Positions 22,621-35,570 of a stretch of DNA of 64,000 bases are shown here, one piece after another. A program made the translations under genes and the position numbers. A model generated the notes under the pieces. The model was given only the letters and a program-made list of their open reading frames with translations. It did no database searches and was not told where the DNA came from. Each line of letters starts with the position of its first letter. Position 1 is the stretch's first letter. This DNA is from Acholoe squamosa (Eukaryota; Annelida; Polychaeta; Phyllodocida; Polynoidae), in the NCBI GenBank assembly GCA_949317995.1, contig OX439040.1, positions 56,578,089 through 56,642,088 on the forward strand. The letters run 5' to 3'.

Positions 22621-23806
22621 CACTGTAAGAAATGTGTGTTGCATTTACACGCTTTGTAACACACTTCTTTGCAGCATATTTTTACTCACTTATTTTTTAA
22701 CACACAACACGCTTTTGCCAAAAGTGTGTTAAAACGTGTGTTCATGTCAAAAGTGTGTTACAACAAAAGTGTGTTGCAAAAAGTGTGTTCATGCATATAG
22801 TGTGTTCATAGAAAGTGTGTTGCTTTATAAAGTGTTTAGATATGAAAGTGAGTTAATATTTCTACAATGAAGGGGGTGGGTGGGGGGCATTTAGCCTTTA
22901 TTTCTTCATATTTTCATTTTGGTGTACTTGTTATTGTCCTGAGATGACGTGAGGAAGGTAAACATGAGGCACACATACTTAATCTGGAAAGGAATAACAA
23001 TATATTTTTGTAAGACCATGATTATGATGTTGATTTAGTGCATCAATTGTTCTAATATCACTTAAACTTCTACATTAAAATATGCTAATACATCAATAAC
23101 ATATCTTCTGATTTCTCTGTCTAGAATTTAGAATGGTTACTGAGTCTAGGCTCCCATATGTAAAAAAGGTATGTAGGTACATTATAATGATAAAGAATTA
23201 TATTCAAAATGCAGAATAGTCCCACTTACCTATTCCTGGTATTTTGTAAATCACAAATCAGCATGAGAACTTGTCAGTGACTGGAGCAAGCAGATTGTAA
23301 TTTTCTGAAACAGAAGAATTGGTGAATTAACACTGTATGCTACACTAGATAGTATGTTAGGCAGTATATTGCTTTTAGAGAATTTCTTAATGTGAGTGTA
23401 AATCTATAATAAACCAACTTACTACACTCTTTTACAGCTTGTATAGCACTAGTGTTGAGGATGATATATAAGATTACTTACCAGAAATAAGCAGAGAAGT
23501 GAAGACACTCCTCTCTCCAGCAGGTGCAGAGTCAAACTGACTGTGTGTAACTGTTATAACTGACCTTTGGTTAAGTGAGGGGCAATTAATGGGTTATATA
23601 ATACCACTGATAAGACTGAAGGATTAATAAAATGTGTGTTGATTTAACACACTTTTCAGTACCTAAACACTTTTGAGAAAAAAGTGTGTAAATGTGTTAG
23701 AAAAAGTGTGTTGATGCCCTCAAAGTGAGTAAACTGCTCAAAGTGGGTTGAATAGCCATGTGTGTTACAATCTTGTGTGTTCCTGCAACACACATTATTT
23801 ACAGTG
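22621..23806. mobile_element. CACTA/EnSpm-like transposon, AGTGTGTT array
   Basis: Ends are CACTGTAAGAAATGTGTG and the inverted CACTGTAAATAATGTGTG, flanked by TA on both sides. AGTGTGTT or its complement recurs roughly ten times in the left 210 bases and again in the right 180. The CACTG terminus, short target duplication and dense subterminal motifs fit the CMC superfamily (established feature class). The middle is AT-rich and non-coding, so it is non-autonomous. Confidence 0.75.
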
Positions 23807-24289
23807 TATGGCACAGGTTTATATCAATAATGATATCAATTGCCTATATTTTATGCTAATGAGCAGCACATTTAAGTGCTGATCGACAACTGTCCCAAAG
23901 GACTCGGGGATGAGTGCACAGGTAGGCTACATTTCACAGAGTTGGCTTGAGATGAAAAAGAAGCCTATCTTCTCATCGAAACATGTCGAAGATTTAGTAA
24001 TGGATAGCGGCTGCTGCATCAGGGGGCTGTTTTAATATCGCCTTTGAGTCCAAAAGGACTCATTATTGCAGTGGTAGAACCACAGATGTTCAACGTGCAT
24101 TTTATCATAAATGAAAGGTGGAAACGTCTATCGGGGTTATTACAAATATTAAATTTTTATCATCTCTTTACACAGGAAAGTTGGTTAAGATGACACTGGG
24201 ACAGAAAGGGTGTTATGTTTGTAACAACGCTAAGACATGTTTAGTAGTCTTGACATACTAAGAGACCACCATTTGTGGAACAGCCCCAA
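23807..24289. promoter_or_regulatory. Candidate regulatory stretch
   Basis: Around 23990-24130 the sequence has GCGGCTGCTGCATC, TTTTAATATCGCC, a small repeat AGTCCAAAAGGACTCA (stem GAGTCC/GGACTC) and ATTTTATCATAAATG. No frame. The call rests on texture only. Confidence 0.25.
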
Positions 24290-24720
24290 TGCTGCGGGCG
24301 CCCAGCGACTTTGAAGGGTCTGTTTTAGAGGTGCTTTGTGAAGTAAACAGACAGAACAGCTCTATACAAGGGTAATGAGCACCTCTGAGCAGTTCTCAAC
24401 TGCTCACCCTTTCCTACAGACAAGCCACATCAGTCGCTGCTACTTACAGCTGGAGTCTTTTGACACTGCCTTTCGATGGATAATGTTATCAAGAGACTTT
24501 GATATCCTCTCCAAACGACAGAACTTTGGGACACATGCTCTCATTGGGAAACTGTCAGTCTCAAAGGTTATGATTATTGGTGAACTGCATTTTCCATTTC
24601 AGAGGTAGATATTGTGGAGATGAAAGGAGACTGAAGTTTGATATGATGGCAATCGCATTAGCCAACAAATTCCATGTATTCATTTCAAAGGTATGACTTT
24701 TAATTTGGACAGACTGAAGA
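24290..24720. promoter_or_regulatory. Candidate regulatory element
   Basis: Non-repetitive and GC-richer, with several TCF/LEF-like cores (CTTTGA, CTTTGAT). A 77-codon plus frame (24375-24608, starting MSTSEQFSTAHPF) runs through it. A splice acceptor-like CTTTCCTACAG precedes the region around 24420, so an exon is not excluded. Confidence 0.28.
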
Positions 24721-25139
24721 ACCAGAAACAAGTAATGATAATACTTTGGGAGTTAGCCACATTAAATTTAGAACTCTGCAACTGACTTCACATTTCAAAG
24801 ATGAGATTTTCCATGCATTACTAGATGTTCAATGTTGTAAAGGTTAACTGCATAAAATGTGATTTTGATACCAATCTAAAATAAACAATATGATGTCGCT
24901 GGAAAAACTAGTATCACTGTCACTCAGTCAAACCAAAATATATCTCTTAGATCTAATAGGCTTATCAATTCATGGATGGCGACTTCTGATCTGGTTATGT
25001 AATTAAGGTAAAATCATTAAGAGATCAAAGAGGAATCAGGATAAATTTTTAGATAGGCAGTCTATCAGCTACACCGGGTAGCTAAAAGAGCACAGTCTGC
25101 AAGTTCCATGGCCAAGGCAGGCCCTAATTCAATAACCTG
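24721..25139. other. AT-rich, no gene seen
   Basis: No frame, repeat or motif cluster stands out. Confidence 0.4.
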
Positions 25140-25640
25140 TAAACAACTAGGGCGAAATACCCTTTTTAGGTCATTTTCCTGACGTCACATCCGCCATCCA
25201 CAGAACGCAGGCCGGGATGATAGGCTCGGATCGCATATCAAATAGTTATGCAAATAATATTCGTTTGAGGAGGTTTTATAACACAGATAACAAGATGACA
25301 TTGCGATATTTTACGGAAGGCTTATCAATGCCGATTCCCAGCAAAATGCGCTTTAATCTTGACTCGCGGATTTATTGTTCATTTAGTCCTTTTGATGTTT
25401 TCCTCTGCCGTCGAAAATAGAGCATTATGTTGCATCGTTCCCTGTTGTGTTGTTTTCCAAAAGCCAGCGGGTTTTGTATGAGGAGATGGGCTCGCTTTTT
25501 TTTATCTCATCAAGTCCCATTCAGAAAGATTACTCCGTTTGAAGTTTTTGATTTGCTTGTTTCAGTAACGTTGGAAACTGGTCTGTTCACTGCCGCGCCC
25601 GATGGACATGCGAAACGTAATGTCATGTAAGAAAGTCGTC
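25140..25640. promoter_or_regulatory. Candidate enhancer or promoter with CRE and POU octamer
   Basis: TGACGTCA (perfect CRE) at 25180-25187, CCGCCATCC (YY1-like) just after, and ATGCAAAT (perfect POU octamer) at 25248-25255 fall within 80 bases. Plus frames of 67 codons on either side (25217, 25427) have no domain. Binding specificities are established; activity is inferred. Confidence 0.4.
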
Positions 25641-26390
25641 TGCTTTTTCATGCTCTTTTTAACAAATACTTCTCCTTCTTCACTCAGAGATTTAATGTTT
25701 CAGTCATTTAAGTCATGTCCAGGATTTCTTTTCTAAGCTTCCGCGTGCTGATTCTCACACAAACCCCGTCGGAGAAAGAATAGTTTTCTTTGAACAAAGT
25801 TGAAAAAGTAGCTAAAAACTACACACCGTATCCCCAAGATGCCGATCCCTGGTCCTTATTTAAATGACATCAATGGAGACGTACTTTTCACAGCAGTTGG
25901 GTCGGCCATCCAGCAATTGGGTCCCAATCCCGGCCCAAGTGCTCTTACATTACACATCATTTGATCTCCATCTCTACTTGTAGCAAGGCTATTAATTTGG
26001 TGTCTACGACTAGAGGCCTAACGGTAAAGGCAGCCAGAGGGAGGCCTTTCCCTCTCAGGGCTCAAACGCAAGAGCACAGAATATCAAGGTGCAGTGGACG
26101 CCAATACTGACAACAGTGCGAATGGACACGGACACAATGCCGACTTTCTAACCTTGCGGGTACCCTCTATACACAGGTTATTTATATAAACGTATACATT
26201 GCTGCTCAAGCTGGAAACGGTGTGACGCAATATATGTGAGGATATAAGTACCTTGATTCTGCTCGGAAATAATAAAAAGGGTCAAGTAGAAATAATGATC
26301 AATGCCGCAGCAATGAACATGATTTCTCCATGTTTTTCATGTTAAGGTCCCATGAAATGAAAACCCTACTATTCAGCTTACCCGTAACCG
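25641..26390. other. No gene seen
   Basis: Mixed-composition DNA. A possible regulatory stretch, but no specific motif cluster was identified. Confidence 0.3.
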
Positions 26391-26392
26391 TC

Positions 26393-27799
<1,407 letters not shown>

Positions 27800-27893
27800 T
27801 CTCAATGGGGGGGGGGGGGTAAGAAGAAAATCATGAAGTGTGAAAATGGTGGTCTGTGCCTCAAATTAGGCTATGGATATGGGTTAGCCACAG

Positions 27894-28388
27894 CTAATTT
27901 AAAAGGTAAGTGAAGACAATTATGTAGTTACTGTTTATCAATTGACCATTTAATTTAGTGTAACCTAGGTTATGTAAGCCTACATAATTTGAATAGCAAA
28001 CGTGTGCAGCCTTCTTTTGAACAAAAAGTGAGGATATGTGATGTTTAACAAAGTTATGCAGGTATCCAAGACATGGCACCTGGGGTATCAAATATCGCTT
28101 GAGCTTGAATTCAATAGGTAAATCAAGCCTGCGCCAACCAGACCCCAAGAACCAGAGGAGAACCTTATCTACTATCAGAAGATATCCTATCTGCCTGCAC
28201 ATGAGGCTCCCCTGCGTGAGACAACAACACGACAAGACTTCTGTTCCCAAATCGTGACATAGATCGTGCTTGGGAGTGTTTCGTCCTGCCTCTATTATTT
28301 CACGTCTTGCTGACATCTGAACCAAGCTGCGTCTGGGACCATGGCCTATAACGTTACCCTCCTGAATCACGACAGCTTGTCGGCTCAT
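27894..28388 (-). CDS. Hypothetical 164-codon frame, doubtful
   Basis: Begins MSRQAVVIQEGNVIGHG on the minus strand, with A at -3. It is the longest non-repetitive frame in the window. Over 64 kb and six frames one or two of this length are expected by chance. The first ~60 codons are the more convincing half, and the last third is hydrophobic and AT-driven. CACGTGA lies about 50 bp upstream. No family recognised. Confidence 0.15.
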   Translation of the reverse strand: MSRQAVVIQEGNVIGHGPRRSLVQMSARREIIEAGRNTPKHDLCHDLGTEVLSCCCLTQGSLMCRQIGYLLIVDKVLLWFLGSGWRRLDLPIEFKLKRYLIPQVPCLGYLHNFVKHHISSLFVQKKAAHVCYSNYVGLHNLGYTKLNGQLINSNYIIVFTYLLN

Positions 28389-28899
28389 GATGTTCTTTTA
28401 CGACATCTCCTGTGGCTTCTTTTGCAACATCACGTGACGCTGTGGTCGGGGCATGAGGTCCTCATTGTTGTTTATCGACGCTGATTTATTTAAGTAGTAC
28501 CCATGGCACCCATGGCATTTTGTGCGAAAACATTTTTAACACAACAATAAGTTTTAATGTTGCCTGCTCAAGAAAGTTTCCTGTAATAAAAGGCTTATTT
28601 CTTTTAAATATACCGTTGGGCTCAAAATTCGGAGAAATAAAGTACTAACTTTTCAAATATGATTGAGGCTAATTCATTTGAAACTCTGAACTACACCCTC
28701 GGCTTTGAAACACATGTAGTGCATAAAATATGTCCTAAGAGAGTAGCGCTTTTTTCGGTAGTGAAGGCTGGGGGAGGGGCAATCATTAGAACAAATGGGA
28801 AAATCCCTAAAGGGAAATTTCATATCTGTAAAAGAAAGCAAGAAAAGTGAGCGCAAAATGATGGTCGAAATTCCACCACTTCATCGTCTGTCCCTTGTA
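28389..28899. other. No gene seen
   Basis: Contains an E-box CACGTG near 28432 and short frames only. Confidence 0.35.
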
Positions 28900-29420
28900 T
28901 CAGTCTTCTCAGTTGTATCAATTCCTAAGCAGAAATGAGCAGGCAGCGAAAGAAAGAAAGCGAAATGATAATCAATGTTGATCATCAATTGAGCCTCAAC
29001 GCTTGTCACATGAAATGGCCGTCATCTACCCAACACAGCTAGGCGCTAGTCACAGCCAAGTTACAGTCCATAGATGTTCACAGCCCCATGAAACCTTCCG
29101 ACAAATGAAACGACATTTAATGTAATAAATACCCATTAATTGGGGTACCCCCTGATCCGCACCTGTCCCGTAACAGACAGCCGCTTCCGACAGCCTCCAA
29201 TTCAAGCCGTCCGCCACTTCGCGCTTGACCAGAAAACGTCACTGCCTCATGAGCAACGACCATGAACGCTGTCAAGTCGCGTCGAGGCGAGACATTTCTC
29301 TTCGCTCCGCTCTCCTTCTTCTTCCACCAGGTTTTAGTCTGTGCTTTCAACTACAGGATATTGTCTGGAACTCCTTTGATCGTTACTGCACTTTTTGTCC
29401 CTGTGCTTTACATTGCGATT
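28900..29420. promoter_or_regulatory. Candidate conserved regulatory element
   Basis: A long non-repetitive block. It has AATGATAATCAATGTTGATCATCAATTG (28963 on; broken palindrome of TGAT/ATCA), CCCATTAATTGGGG (29132-29145) and a CpG-rich 3' half. Frames of 73-77 codons lie on both strands with no domain. Confidence 0.33.
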
Positions 29421-29514
29421 GTTCCAGAAGTTGGTCATTGAGATAAGGAAAGGACATACTTGTACGTATGCATGTGGGTTGTCTTCCTTAGACGAGTAAA
29501 ACATCATCTTAATA
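29421..29514. other. No gene seen
   Basis: Spacer. Confidence 0.3.
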
Positions 29515-29775
29515 TGAATGGCAACTGGCAAGCTAAAAGTTGCAAATGGCAAATGGCAACATGTCTCACCGGCCTTCCATAATAGATTGACCCATTGCGG
29601 TTTCCAGTTGCCACTTATGTTGCCAGTTGATGTATATGCCAGTTATTTTGGCATGCCTATTGCCATTTGTTTAACACAAATTCCTAGTTGCCAACTGCCA
29701 CCTATAGGTTACCAGTCGCTCCTTGTAGGATGCAGGTTGCCAGTTAATATTTGTGGTTGCCAGTGGAAGGCTTGT
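29515..29775. repeat. Motif array of TTGCCAGTTGCC type
   Basis: TTGCCA/TGGCAA cores occur about 12 times in 260 bases, in one orientation at the left end (TGGCAACTGGCAAG, ATGGCAAATGGCAAC) and the other across the rest (GTTGCCAGTTG, GTTGCCACT). It resembles the other motif-saturated elements, but no terminal repeats were found. Confidence 0.5.
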
Positions 29776-31090
29776 TCTGTCTATATCACATGAAAACAGT
29801 CTCTTCTGACTATATTTCCAGATAAGTTAGTGACAAGTTACTCTAGCAGGATAGCCATAAATCTCACCATCATCTGACTAAAGCAAGTTAGTCACTGACT
29901 GAAAATGTAACTATGTATAAAGGATGACCATACGGATGGAGACATCACAATAACAGGGAACAATGGCACCGTTATATCCTCTACAGATGCACACATGTTT
30001 CAGCGCAAACACCACACACCGAGGTTGTAGCGTTCAGGTGAGGACTACTTTGCCTACGGATTTTCTCGTTTAGATGTATACTGGTAACTTGTTATCATTG
30101 AACGTTGAATGGTGTTATCCTTTCATGTACATGTAGAATATTATATTTATGAGTATGTATCATGCCTTACATAAACCAGGGACATGGGATTCAGTTTCTG
30201 AGTGAGGAGGGATTTCTTTATTTGCCTGCTCACGATATAATACCTGGAAAGTTTGCATTTTTTTGGCTCAGGGACCTTCCTTAGTCTATACCGTCGGGTA
30301 GGCGGTGTGATTTCCTAAAAAAAGTTGTCCATTTTTCATTTCCAAGTATTCATCAAAAGGACAATCTCCAAACCCAAACTATCCATATGTACGTCTTTAC
30401 CAGACTTCAAATTACCTTTATAAGTAATTTTGATGAAGAAAATCCCATATGTGACCTTTATACAACCTATTTTCAAAACCCCTTTCAGATATTTCTCATT
30501 TTCATCTGAGAGACTTCTCCATAGGCTCTACTACGAATGGGACTTCTGATCCCAAGACTTCTCTCTATGTTCTTATATAATATGTTGCAAACACCTCCCA
30601 GGGCGTCTAAATGTGAGACGCTTTCAAGTGATCCACTTCCGGTTTGGATCACCCCCAGAGAAGTCTTTGGTCCAACAGAACAGTGCGTTAAGATATATAG
30701 AATATGGGATGCGACAAATGAGGTGTGAGCAATACTAGATCTTCACTTTGATATTATATATCTTTTTTTCTCTCTCTGTTTGAACATTACATCAATGATG
30801 TAGAATATTGGAGAATGCACATGAATTATTGCATCATTTATACATTATTTAAACATCAAATGCTCATCTTTACAAAGATCTATGCTAATTGTATAGTGCT
30901 GGCACCTGGTGTAAATTAGGTTAGTACTGATCAAGGGTTTCATAGCACTAATGGAGAGATTCTAGGGACCCTCTTTGGAGCCACCTTCAAAAAGGATGCA
31001 GCACTGCTAAGTTTGGATGCAGCAATGGTGCAGCACCCTGAGCCTTCTGTACTTCAATGCACATCGCTCACTAGTTTTTATTTCTTCATT
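29776..31090. other. No gene seen
   Basis: A 63-codon frame (30537-30728) is of chance length. AT-rich, no repeat families recognised. Confidence 0.38.
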
Positions 31091-31180
31091 TTTTTTTTTT
31101 TTGGGGGGGGGGGTGATCAAACATGAGGGGGCATCCGCCTCACCTCGCTCTGCCCCCCCTCCCGTGCCCGTGCACACCAT
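31091..31180. mobile_element. Fragment of a G/C-run hAT-like element
   Basis: T- and G-runs at 31090-31113, then GCATCCGCCTCACCTCGC and a C-run, in the style of the hAT-like elements at 12091 and 17645. No matching ends found. Confidence 0.3.
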
Positions 31181-32073
31181 TGTCAGTTCAAAGACAGGAA
31201 GATCTTAGTTTCAAAAGCAGAATTGCTCCCTAGCTGTTTCACCTATATAGACCATAGGCACTCAGACTCCCAGTGCACCCACATCCCCCTCATCACCCAT
31301 TCACAAAGAGCCTGTGACAAACACATTGTTCCCTGTATTAATGTACTCACTGATAAAACTTCAAAAGACTCTCAGAGATGAGAGACAGAAAAAAGAGAGA
31401 ATGAAATAGACAAAAAAAAAGAAGAAACAAAATGTGGAGGTCCTGATGGACCCGTATAGTACAGAGGGGGTTAGAACTGCAGTGTTAATTCTCCTGTCCC
31501 TAGTCGGCTATAATAACACAACAGTAGATAAGAATCATCTAACAACTCTACATGTCGCAGCGTACAAATATTGGTGCCAACACTTCAAAGGGCCCAATAG
31601 CCACTGGAGGCGCCAATGTGCTGATTAGCCACTTGGTCTGATAGGTTGTATGTACGTGGCAGCCAGGGGCTGGTTCAGTATTGGTTTATGCCTAAAAAGG
31701 CATTACTGGCCATTTAGCACCAAACGTATATTGCCTTAATCGACCTAATTAGGCATACCGCCCCTCCACAGTAAACGTACCCTCGTGTTAGAGTATTGTT
31801 TGAATTGTTGATAACTGAAAATTCTCTTTTGACATACACTTCATGCTTTGACGTCTCAAATGGAGAGTATAACATAATAAGGCCAAAATATGTAAATACT
31901 AGCACTTGAAACGCACACTATTGATTGTCTTCCAATTGGATGTTTTCCATTGGTGTTTCATTCAGAAACAGTAATGCGTATTTTTTTCTAAATCCTATTT
32001 CCCATCCGCTGGCCAAAAATGAGTTTACATACACTGTGTCTAAGAGCAACATGTGATTCTGGAACACCTTGTG

Positions 32074-32078
<5 letters not shown>
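31181..32078. other. No gene seen
   Basis: Contains AAAGGCATTACTGGCC and AT-rich sequence. Nothing supportable. Confidence 0.38.

Positions 32079-32123
<45 letters not shown>
32079..32123. repeat. (CT)n microsatellite
   Basis: CT units with one TT interruption. Confidence 0.93.
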
Positions 32124-32124
<1 letters not shown>

Positions 32125-32336
32125 TCTCTGAGTGACTATCTACATACACATTACAGTGTGTTCCATCTGATGTGGTAAATAGGAGGATAACTAGGGGACA
32201 GAGCCCCTATGCATCTTTTGTCAATATCAATTTGTAATAATGTGTTTGGCTCTGTATGGACATTGGGTATAGATGGTACCAGTCTTTACATTCATGTACA
32301 TTTTATGTAATGTATGTTTTGCCTATGATCATTTAG

Positions 32337-32477
32337 GTGAATACATCTATTCCCATTGTCAAGGCCCTGGGCACAAAAGCCATCTATGTCATAACCAGTA
32401 TTGTAGATGAAAAGACTCTTGATAGCATGTATATGGATCCTCTCAGATCTATACATATTCACTTAGTACAGCTGTAG
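32337..32477 (+). CDS. Possible exon, product unknown
   Basis: After CATTTAG a frame opens VNTSIPIVKALGTKAIYVI and runs 46 codons to TAG. GTAGAT inside could be a donor. The peptide looks regular (alternating hydrophobic, Rossmann-like), but acceptor quality is poor and the length is within chance. Confidence 0.15.
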   Translation: MNTSIPIVKALGTKAIYVITSIVDEKTLDSMYMDPLRSIHIHLVQL

Positions 32478-33200
32478 TGTTTTGTTTTTAAGCTGATGAA
32501 ATGGACATCTGAGGGACTAGCCACAAATAAGAGAGTAAGAAAGAAGGTATCCTGGAGATTTTTTAGTGACTATCAGCAGTTAGGGACCACAAGGCTCTCT
32601 GCCCCTGGATGTTTGGTAATTGATGGTATTGTCATTACATACTGATGAGAATTTATGCCAGTGGTGTGTAGGCAAATGTGTACTTTGGGGGACGCACAAA
32701 ATCGCTGGAAAAATAACCAAACCCCTGCTCTTTTTTTTTTACAAGATAGCTGGGCTATATGAGTATTTAGGGAAACTTCTTTTGGTATAATTGGTAATGA
32801 AAAGACTGGTCTGTAAAAATGGAAGATTAAGACCTATAGTTGACCATCTTATCTGCAGCATTGCGATGCTTTCAATAAGTCTCTTGCATCTGCATCGTCC
32901 AGAGGGCAAGTATGTTGGCCATAGGAAATGGTTGTCTTGGTGTAGAAGGATCACCATAGGGCTCCACCAATGAACCGAGGTATACATATCCCCCATTCGT
33001 TAGACTAGTGATCTGTTGCAGAACCAGCAACCCTCTCGTCAATGATGTATTATGGCCACTCTCTGGTGCTCAGTGTCTAGCGAGAGGTCATCAGATTGGT
33101 ATAGTACATGCGTTTAGCTTCAATTTGCATTCAGTCCCATCCATCTAAGAGCAAGGGTTCACGAGATAAAATCATTTAGGCCTACATTCTAACATCTATA
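32478..33200. other. No gene seen
   Basis: Overlapping frames at 32739-32996 on both strands have no domain. The last bases enter a short inverted repeat (next feature). Confidence 0.35.
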
Positions 33201-33277
33201 GTCCACTTGGCCTCTGTCGCAGAAATTTATATAGGAAATGTATGGCTCAATCGTGCGACAGAGGCCAAGTGAACTAT
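33200..33277. repeat. Short inverted repeat
   Basis: TCCACTTGGCCTCTGTCGCA and its near-perfect complement TGCGACAGAGGCCAAGTGAA lie about 30 bases apart, just outside the left arm of the larger inverted repeat. Confidence 0.75.
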
Positions 33278-33280
33278 GGG

Positions 33281-33817
33281 TTTTAAAGAAAAGACCGCCC
33301 CTTTTTTCATGGATATTTCATTTTGTAGGTTTTATATTGAACAAAAGCACTGTGCCATACTCAGTGTCCGCTCAGTGTATCTGCTATGATAAGGGCAGGA
33401 AGCAGGCCTTTCTGATGCATGGTGTGATGTCACAATTGGTCCAAATGCACCAATTGGTGCATTGTTTAAGCTGGGAAGCTGTTGCAACCATGTCCTTAAT
33501 TGTAATACTAAAGTGTAGATAGTATCATTGTATCATATGAAATCAATCAGATCGGTTATATAAGGCTATTTATCATAGTGAATATGCAAGAAGTGTAAAA
33601 AGGCACCTATGAGTAGCATGTATTTGTAGATGGACAGTGCTATGCAGTTAATATAGTGATGCATTGGACCAATTGTAACATCATACCATGCACCAGAAAG
33701 TCCAGGTTACTGCCCGTATCATAGCAGATGGGACACTGAATACGGCAAAGTGTTTTTACTCAATATAAAACCTAAAACAGAAGTAGCCATGAAAATAGGT
33801 TGGTCTTTTTTTAAAGC
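33281..33817. repeat. Large inverted repeat, ~160-bp arms
   Basis: Left arm 33281-33442 and right arm 33656-33817 match along their length in inverted orientation. Shared blocks include AGGTTTTATATTGA, TCTGCTATGATA, TGCATGGT and CAATTGGTCC. Arms are about 75-80% identical by eye, so this is an aged fold-back or the two TIRs of a short element with a 213-bp loop. A transcript would form a long imperfect hairpin. No target duplication found. Confidence 0.75.
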
Positions 33818-34189
33818 AATCAGAGAAGTAAGGAAAAGCTGGGTGGCACAAATCTCTCCAAAATGCATTCTATCTCGACAATCGCTGGTCCGTTTGACAT
33901 GGGATTCGGAGCACTCAAAAGGGCAAATAATGCTCTTTCTAACTTTCTATATGTCAGAGTTGCACCCAGTGTTCTAATTGCATCAGCTGCACTTGGAGTA
34001 TGGGGATACAGTCTGGCCAAAGTTGTTACCTTGCTTGTGTACAAAACACAACGTTCATCCATGTTGAACACATGTCCAACTGTACAAACGGAAGCTGTCC
34101 AACTGCCCTCCAACCACCCAAAAACAAGCACAAGTGCTCCGGCTGCTTCACCTGGCGCGTTGCAATGGCTTTGATGAGGACGCACCCCG
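33818..34189. other. Ambiguous open region on both strands
   Basis: 103 codons on plus (33863-34174) and 121 on minus (33820-34185) overlap. The minus peptide contains TTLARLYPHTPSAADAIRTL. Neither shows a domain I recognise; one may be a decayed transposon gene. Confidence 0.2.
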
Positions 34190-34984
34190 GCGTCGATGCA
34201 GGGCTCTATTACGGAGGCCGCTAATATCGAATCTGCCCAGAGATGAAAGAAACTTGCCGAATCAATTATGCATGAAGCGCCGTCTACATTTCCGAAGATG
34301 AAAAGGGGGCTCAGAAATGTGCCTTTATTGTTTTAAAAGTAAATATTATCGGGAGCGGATCCGGGGTGCCCCCTTTTGCCGGCATGGACTTTGATAGTCG
34401 AGCAGGCAGGAACCAATTGGTGACGGCTCCTGCATAGATCGAAGAGAAATTACGGTCAGGCGGTCGGCGGGAGATGTCGTAAAAGCCTTTGATCATGGCG
34501 ACCCGCGTCGCGCGCCATTTTTAATCATTTCAAGTCCGTCCGGTTGTCGTCTGCCACTGAAAGGGATGCCCGCTCAGCGTGGGCACGAGAGCTGTCATGC
34601 GCACGCGCGAATGCGGCTTTTATTTGATCTCTGCTTTTTTCCCCATTCTGCATGAAAGTCCATTTGAAAACGTGTCATGAATTACAGTATTTCTGTCTCG
34701 GAAAAAGGGCAATATAAAGAGGAGCGGAGGTGTAAAATGTGGTGGCTATAATGAAATCGAAAGGGAAATAATGATAACAGTATTTCTCCGCCGTAAATAT
34801 TGTGCCTGAAAGCCCTGGATCACAACCGGGGAAGACAAAAAAGAGAAGTCTCGAAAAGGGGACTGCAAAAGTACTGAAACAGGAAATAAAGGTCATATCA
34901 CATGGGATCAAAGGAACCACCTCTTCCTCTACAAGAGAGACATAAAACAATATTAATAATAAAGGCTGCCATTGCCGGGAATGA

Positions 34985-34995
34985 CCAGTAGAGGG
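34985..34995 (+). promoter_or_regulatory. CTCF-like motif
   Basis: CCAGTAGAGGG matches the CCASYAGRKGG core. Confidence 0.4.
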
Positions 34996-35268
34996 TATTG
35001 GTCGTCACCCCCGGGTCGTCACCCTGCTTGGCCTGATCGGGCAGTGGTCTGAAGCTGTAAACGGCCAAACAGTGCGCTGATATCATAATTGCAAATTGGA
35101 GGTTGACAAGGGCCTTTCTCCACTCTGGTAACAGCCTCAGATGAGTGGGTAAAACAAAGACAGCGGCTATGGAGATCCACCCCAATAAGTACATCAAAGG
35201 CGCCTGCAGAGGCTGGGAAATATTAATTTATCGCATGTGGTGGATATCGCTACGACGACAGCGTTCGG

Positions 35269-35283
35269 CCAATGGTATAAAAG
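35269..35283 (+). promoter_or_regulatory. CCAAT plus TATA box, candidate core promoter
   Basis: CCAATGGTATAAAAG. The TATA box is canonical, but a CCAAT box only two bases upstream is unusual spacing. A transcription start would fall near 35305-35315. No coding exon was found downstream. Confidence 0.25.
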
Positions 35284-35555
35284 TCCTTATATAACCCAGC
35301 AGGTTCAAAGGGCGCCCGCTTGGTGGCGGCACTGTGTCAGACGGACGCAGGGTGGGCGATAATTAAAGCAGTTGTCCGCTGAACCACTTAGAGCAATAGA
35401 GTAGATCAATACGCTGTCTGGCGGCTAACACAGGGACAGCGCGTGTAATGGGGCTGGGGGAATCTTTGGTCGCTGCCATGGCTAAAGGCAAAAGAGTCCC
35501 CTCAAAATGGGTGTAAATAGTGCCAGAGAGACAGAGGGCGCCAATGTCCTTAAAT

Positions 35556-35570
35556 GCCACCAGAGGGGGC
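35556..35570 (+). promoter_or_regulatory. CTCF-like motif
   Basis: GCCACCAGAGGGGGC, a close match to CCACCAGRGGGC with one extra G. Confidence 0.5.

Noticed and set aside
34898..35197. Membrane-protein-like 99-codon minus frame
   Set aside because: It starts at a TTG, lacks splice sites and sits in GC-balanced DNA with low stop density; hydrophobic stretches arise easily there. A homology search would settle it.
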